This document shows positions 61,413-64,000 of a stretch of 64,000 bases of DNA, one piece after another. Source of the stretch: Sideroxydans lithotrophicus ES-1 (lineage in GTDB: Bacteria > Pseudomonadota > Gammaproteobacteria > Burkholderiales > Gallionellaceae); assembly GCF_000025705.1 (NCBI RefSeq), contig NC_013959.1, positions 2,240,001-2,304,000 on the forward strand, read 5' to 3'. The notes under the pieces were generated by a model that saw only the letters and a list, made by a program, of their open reading frames with translations, searched no databases and was not told the origin of the DNA. How positions within the stretch are numbered: the first letter of the stretch is position 1; every line of letters begins with the position of its first letter. The translations under genes and the position numbers were made by a program.

Positions 61413-62684
61413 TCAATCAGCACTGACTCCCTGCAGGACAGGTGCCATCTGCACTTCCCCTTTGCGGATCGCGGCTTGCCAGCAGGCATGCAGATCCAGG
61501 TCGACCTTGCCGACCACATCGGCATCCAGTTTGCCTTTGGCGACCTGTTCCTTGAGGATGACCAGGATCTGTTCCGGCGGCAGCGGTTCGCGGTAAGGGC
61601 GGCGCTGCGCCAATGCCTGGAACACGTCGGCGACTTCGATGATGCGTGCTTCCAGCGACAGCCCGTCCTTGTCGAGATGGTAGGGATAGCCGCTGCCATC
61701 CACTCGCTCATGGTGATGCGCCGCCCATAGCGAGACTTGTTCCAGCCCGGTGATGTTCTTGAGGATGTTGTAGGTGTCGAAGCTGTGGCGGCGCATTAGG
61801 CCGATCTCCGCTTCGGTGAGCCTGCCCGGCTTTTCCAGCAACTCGTCGGGGATGCGCAGCTTGCCGATGTCGTGCAACAGGCCTGCCAGTTCGAGCATCT
61901 CGCAGTTGGTCTCCGCCAAGCCGAACAGTTCGCCCAGATGGCGCGACAGATTGGCCACGCCATCCGAATGCTCCCGGGTGAAGGCGCTTTTGGCATCGAC
62001 GATGCGCGAGAACACGCTGACCAGGCTGCGCAACTCCTCGAAGCTCATGCGCTGCGCGTGGGTCTCGCTCAGCCAGGTCGAGACATAGCCGTTGATGTTG
62101 TTGGCCTCAAGCGAGAACCAGAAGGCTTCGGAATACGATATTTCCATGAACGCATCGACCAGTTCCGGGCAGAACCATTCGTCGCGCCTGTCGGCGATGG
62201 TCTGGCGGATGGATTCCTTGCCCAGCAGGATGTCGGTATCGTTGACGAGATATTTGAGGGTGAGGATGTCGACGCGGTCCACCATGTAGATGCAGTTGGC
62301 ATTGAGTTTGACCTCGAGCGGCAGGTCCATCGACTTGAGCTCGTGCCAGTGGGTGTGATGGTGCCGCACGATGGGAGCGAAGCGTTGCAGCATGGGCGAC
62401 GAGCTCATCAATGCTGCTCCCAGATGGCAATGCTCACTCTCCTCTTCCCATTGCAACTGGGCCAGCTTGGCATGCACCGCAGTCTTGGAAACGCCGCTGT
62501 CGTGCAGGATGGCTGCCTGGAACAGTTCGTCGAGTTGCGTCTTGTTCCAACACAGATGCTTGCCGCACTCCGCAGCCATGTAGGCGACGCGCTTGCCGTG
62601 ATGGATGTGGGTCACACCGACCAGATCGAGCGCATCGGACAGGGAGTAGATCGCCTCATGCAGGTTGATGAGATAGTCGGACAC
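61413..62684 (-). CDS. HD-GYP protein with two HD domains
   Basis: 423 aa, soluble. The first HD-like domain (~20-185) has HIHHGKRVAYMAAECGK, AAILHDSGVSK and VRHHHTHWHELKSMDLP. The second (~220-400) is a canonical HD-GYP with SAFTREHSDGVANLSRHLG, GLLHDIGKLRIPDELLEKPG, HHERVDGSGYPYHLDKDG and EVADVFQALAQRRPYR. This double arrangement is known in proteobacterial HD-GYP proteins. The C-terminal domain should hydrolyse cyclic-di-GMP; the N-terminal one may be regulatory. It is divergent from the LuxR-GGDEF gene. Confidence 0.9.
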   Translation of the reverse strand: MSDYLINLHEAIYSLSDALDLVGVTHIHHGKRVAYMAAECGKHLCWNKTQLDELFQAAILHDSGVSKTAVHAKLAQLQWEEESEHCHLGAALMSSSPMLQRFAPIVRHHHTHWHELKSMDLPLEVKLNANCIYMVDRVDILTLKYLVNDTDILLGKESIRQTIADRRDEWFCPELVDAFMEISYSEAFWFSLEANNINGYVSTWLSETHAQRMSFEELRSLVSVFSRIVDAKSAFTREHSDGVANLSRHLGELFGLAETNCEMLELAGLLHDIGKLRIPDELLEKPGRLTEAEIGLMRRHSFDTYNILKNITGLEQVSLWAAHHHERVDGSGYPYHLDKDGLSLEARIIEVADVFQALAQRRPYREPLPPEQILVILKEQVAKGKLDADVVGKVDLDLHACWQAAIRKGEVQMAPVLQGVSAD

Positions 62685-63082
62685 AGAGCCTCCGCTCCGT
62701 CATTGAACGCTTGCAGTATACCCCTTGCCACGTGCCCCGGCGCTGTGCCGGTTCGAGTACTGGCACGCTTCGGTACAGTTATTGCGGCTGGCGCCATATC
62801 CTTTCACGCCAGTTTCGGAGCATCGAACCATTGAATTCGACTGACCGAAGACTAGGGGAAAACACTAGGATAAAAGCACCGTTGTCGCAGTGAAAAATGC
62901 TGGCAATGTTCGCTTGGCAACATATAGAATGCCGCCACCGGAATCTGCAATCAAACCAATAGCCGGAAAAAGATCCCTCAAGGAGGAAGTAAAATTTTCT
63001 GCCGCCCTGACACGCTTGCATCCTTCTTGGACCAGGCATCGTTTCCACATGTCTTCATAAGCTTGCAGCATTGCCGGCGCGG
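62685..63082. other. 398-bp divergent gap
   Basis: No gene is supported between the HD-GYP gene and the LuxR-GGDEF gene. It is AT-richer in 62830-63000. CTAG-GGGAAAACA-CTAG (62853-62869) is a short repeat. No clear dyad of the lux-box type (ACCTG...CAGGT) was found. Promoters for both genes should lie here. Confidence 0.4.
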
Positions 63083-64000
63083 ATGAGCCACGACGATTTC
63101 AAATCGCTGCTGGAAGTCAGGAACGAGGCCGAACTTCGGCAGCGGGCACAGGAAGTTGTGGTTGGTTTTGGCTTCGATTATTTCCTGTATGCCACCGGCC
63201 TCAAGATGGAGAACAGCACCACCAGCTTCACCAAAGTCATCACCACTTACCCAGCCGCATGGATCGAAAAGTATGTCAGCGCAGGCTATGCCTCGATCGA
63301 CCCGGCGGTGCGTCACAGCATGGAGCGGCGCACGCCTTATATCTGGAGCGCCGAGGCATTCGAAAGCGCAGGAGCAGGACTCATGTTCGAGGATGCTCGA
63401 CATCACGGCATCGTATCGGGCATGTCGGTGCCTTTGTTCGATAGCGCCAGCAACAGTATCGGCGGCATGGGACTGGCCTGCCGCAGCGAGACTTGCCGCG
63501 GGCTGGAGGATATCGGGCGCGTCGTCCTGTTCGCCCTGTATTTCCAGGAAGCCTATTCCCGCATCGCCGTGCCTTTTCTGCATGACGAGGATGGTGTGTT
63601 GTCGCGCCAGGAAGGCGCATGCCTGGGCTGGATCTCCGACGGCCTGGACGTGGCGCAGATCGCGCAAAGACTGGCCTTGCCCGAGGCGGAAGTGCAGCAG
63701 TTGCTGGAGCAGGTGTTGCACAAGCTGGATGCCAGTTCGCTGCCGCAGGCCGTGGCACACGCTTTCGCCGGCGGCTTGTTGACCTGCTTCCCCGGCCACC
63801 CGGTGCGGCCCGTGGCGGACGAAGAGGCCTCGCTTGCCGCTTCGCCGCACTATTGGGCGCTGCGCGAGATCGAACGGGAGATCGCGGAAGCACAAGCGCA
63901 ACAATACGGTTTCGCCGTCGCTGTGCTGGATCTGGATCACTTCCGGCGCGTCAACAATGCGCTGGGACATAACGCCGGCAATGTCCTGCTGGCCGAGGTC
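63083..64000 (+). CDS. LuxR-type autoinducer receptor fused to GGDEF (3' end outside the window)
   Basis: 306 codons from the ATG at 63083 to the window edge. Residues ~15-160 are an autoinducer-binding domain with all six key residues: Trp60, Tyr64, Asp73, Pro74, Trp88 and Gly113. The first five keep TraR spacing with a constant +3 shift. Residues ~172-234 are a LuxR helix-turn-helix (LSRQEGACLGWISDGLDVAQ, ending AVAHAFAGGLL). From ~275 a GGDEF domain begins (AVLDLDHFRRVNNALGHNAG), cut before the catalytic motif. It would link acyl-homoserine lactone sensing to cyclic-di-GMP. No luxI is in view. The ribosome site is weak; TTG at 63071 is an alternative start. Confidence 0.8.
   Translation, partial: MSHDDFKSLLEVRNEAELRQRAQEVVVGFGFDYFLYATGLKMENSTTSFTKVITTYPAAWIEKYVSAGYASIDPAVRHSMERRTPYIWSAEAFESAGAGLMFEDARHHGIVSGMSVPLFDSASNSIGGMGLACRSETCRGLEDIGRVVLFALYFQEAYSRIAVPFLHDEDGVLSRQEGACLGWISDGLDVAQIAQRLALPEAEVQQLLEQVLHKLDASSLPQAVAHAFAGGLLTCFPGHPVRPVADEEASLAASPHYWALREIEREIAEAQAQQYGFAVAVLDLDHFRRVNNALGHNAGNVLLAEV

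Noticed and set aside
62685-63082. lux box for the autoinducer receptor gene
   Set aside because: No ACCTG-CAGGT-like dyad could be found in the divergent gap.
62978-63970. 330-codon open frame on the minus strand at the right edge
   Set aside because: The opposite strand encodes a LuxR/GGDEF protein with invariant residues; the minus-strand product has no family features.

Overview
The window is a dense, GC-rich chromosomal segment from a beta-proteobacterium. The gene content and order fit the Nitrosomonadales (a Gallionellaceae/Sideroxydans-like iron-oxidising lineage is my best guess, inferred from protein resemblance and not proven). The supporting blocks are alaA-hom-thrC, moxR-DUF58-tgpA, ispDF-tsaB-rimI-udg, cysE-iscRSUA-hscBA-fdx-iscX, an adenosylcobalamin-dependent nrdJ and mutS. 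No rRNA, tRNA, CRISPR array or complete insertion sequence was seen.

Layout. 1-6508: a minus-strand envelope cluster (TPR/beta-barrel protein, FecR-domain protein, partial TPR protein), a TylF-type methyltransferase and a NarL-type two-component pair. 6711-11831: a VirK/YbjX-like gene running into the 3' end of thrC, then hom and alaA. 11954-16801: Mth938-like gene, moxR, DUF58, transglutaminase tgpA and queD. 16805-25920: two diguanylate cyclases, a coupled udg-rimI-tsaB-ispF-ispD series with ATGA/GTGA overlaps, and a GAF/HD-GYP protein. 26081-33314: mfd, a small DUF4258/DUF2283 toxin-antitoxin-like pair, qorB with a divergent HxlR regulator, serB and a membrane-anchored lectin-like protein. 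33606-41496: nrdJ with two NrdR boxes, an AEC transporter, rhlE, a flavoprotein, and a cytochrome b561/SirB2/DUF2798 cluster. 41497-49363: dsbB-iscX, the isc operon, cysE and trmJ. 49629-54799: suhB, pit-DUF47 and mutS. 54800-57842: an AT-richer accessory insert with an unknown membrane protein, a DUF3301 gene remnant and an SCP2-like/CZB protein. 57843-62684: selO, small DUF genes and a double-HD HD-GYP protein. 63083-64000: the start of a LuxR-type autoinducer receptor fused to a GGDEF domain.

Three themes stand out. (1) Cyclic-di-GMP signalling is dense: three GGDEF proteins and two HD-GYP proteins in 64 kb, one GGDEF apparently wired to acyl-homoserine-lactone sensing. (2) Palindromic repeats are active in this genome. 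Several families sit in intergenic spaces, and three insertions lie in frame inside the DNA-repair genes mfd (two) and mutS (one). (3) A ~100-150 bp element occurs three times in the same orientation, next to tsaB, iscX and trmJ. Its helices are kept by compensatory base changes, so it is probably a structured RNA or DNA element.
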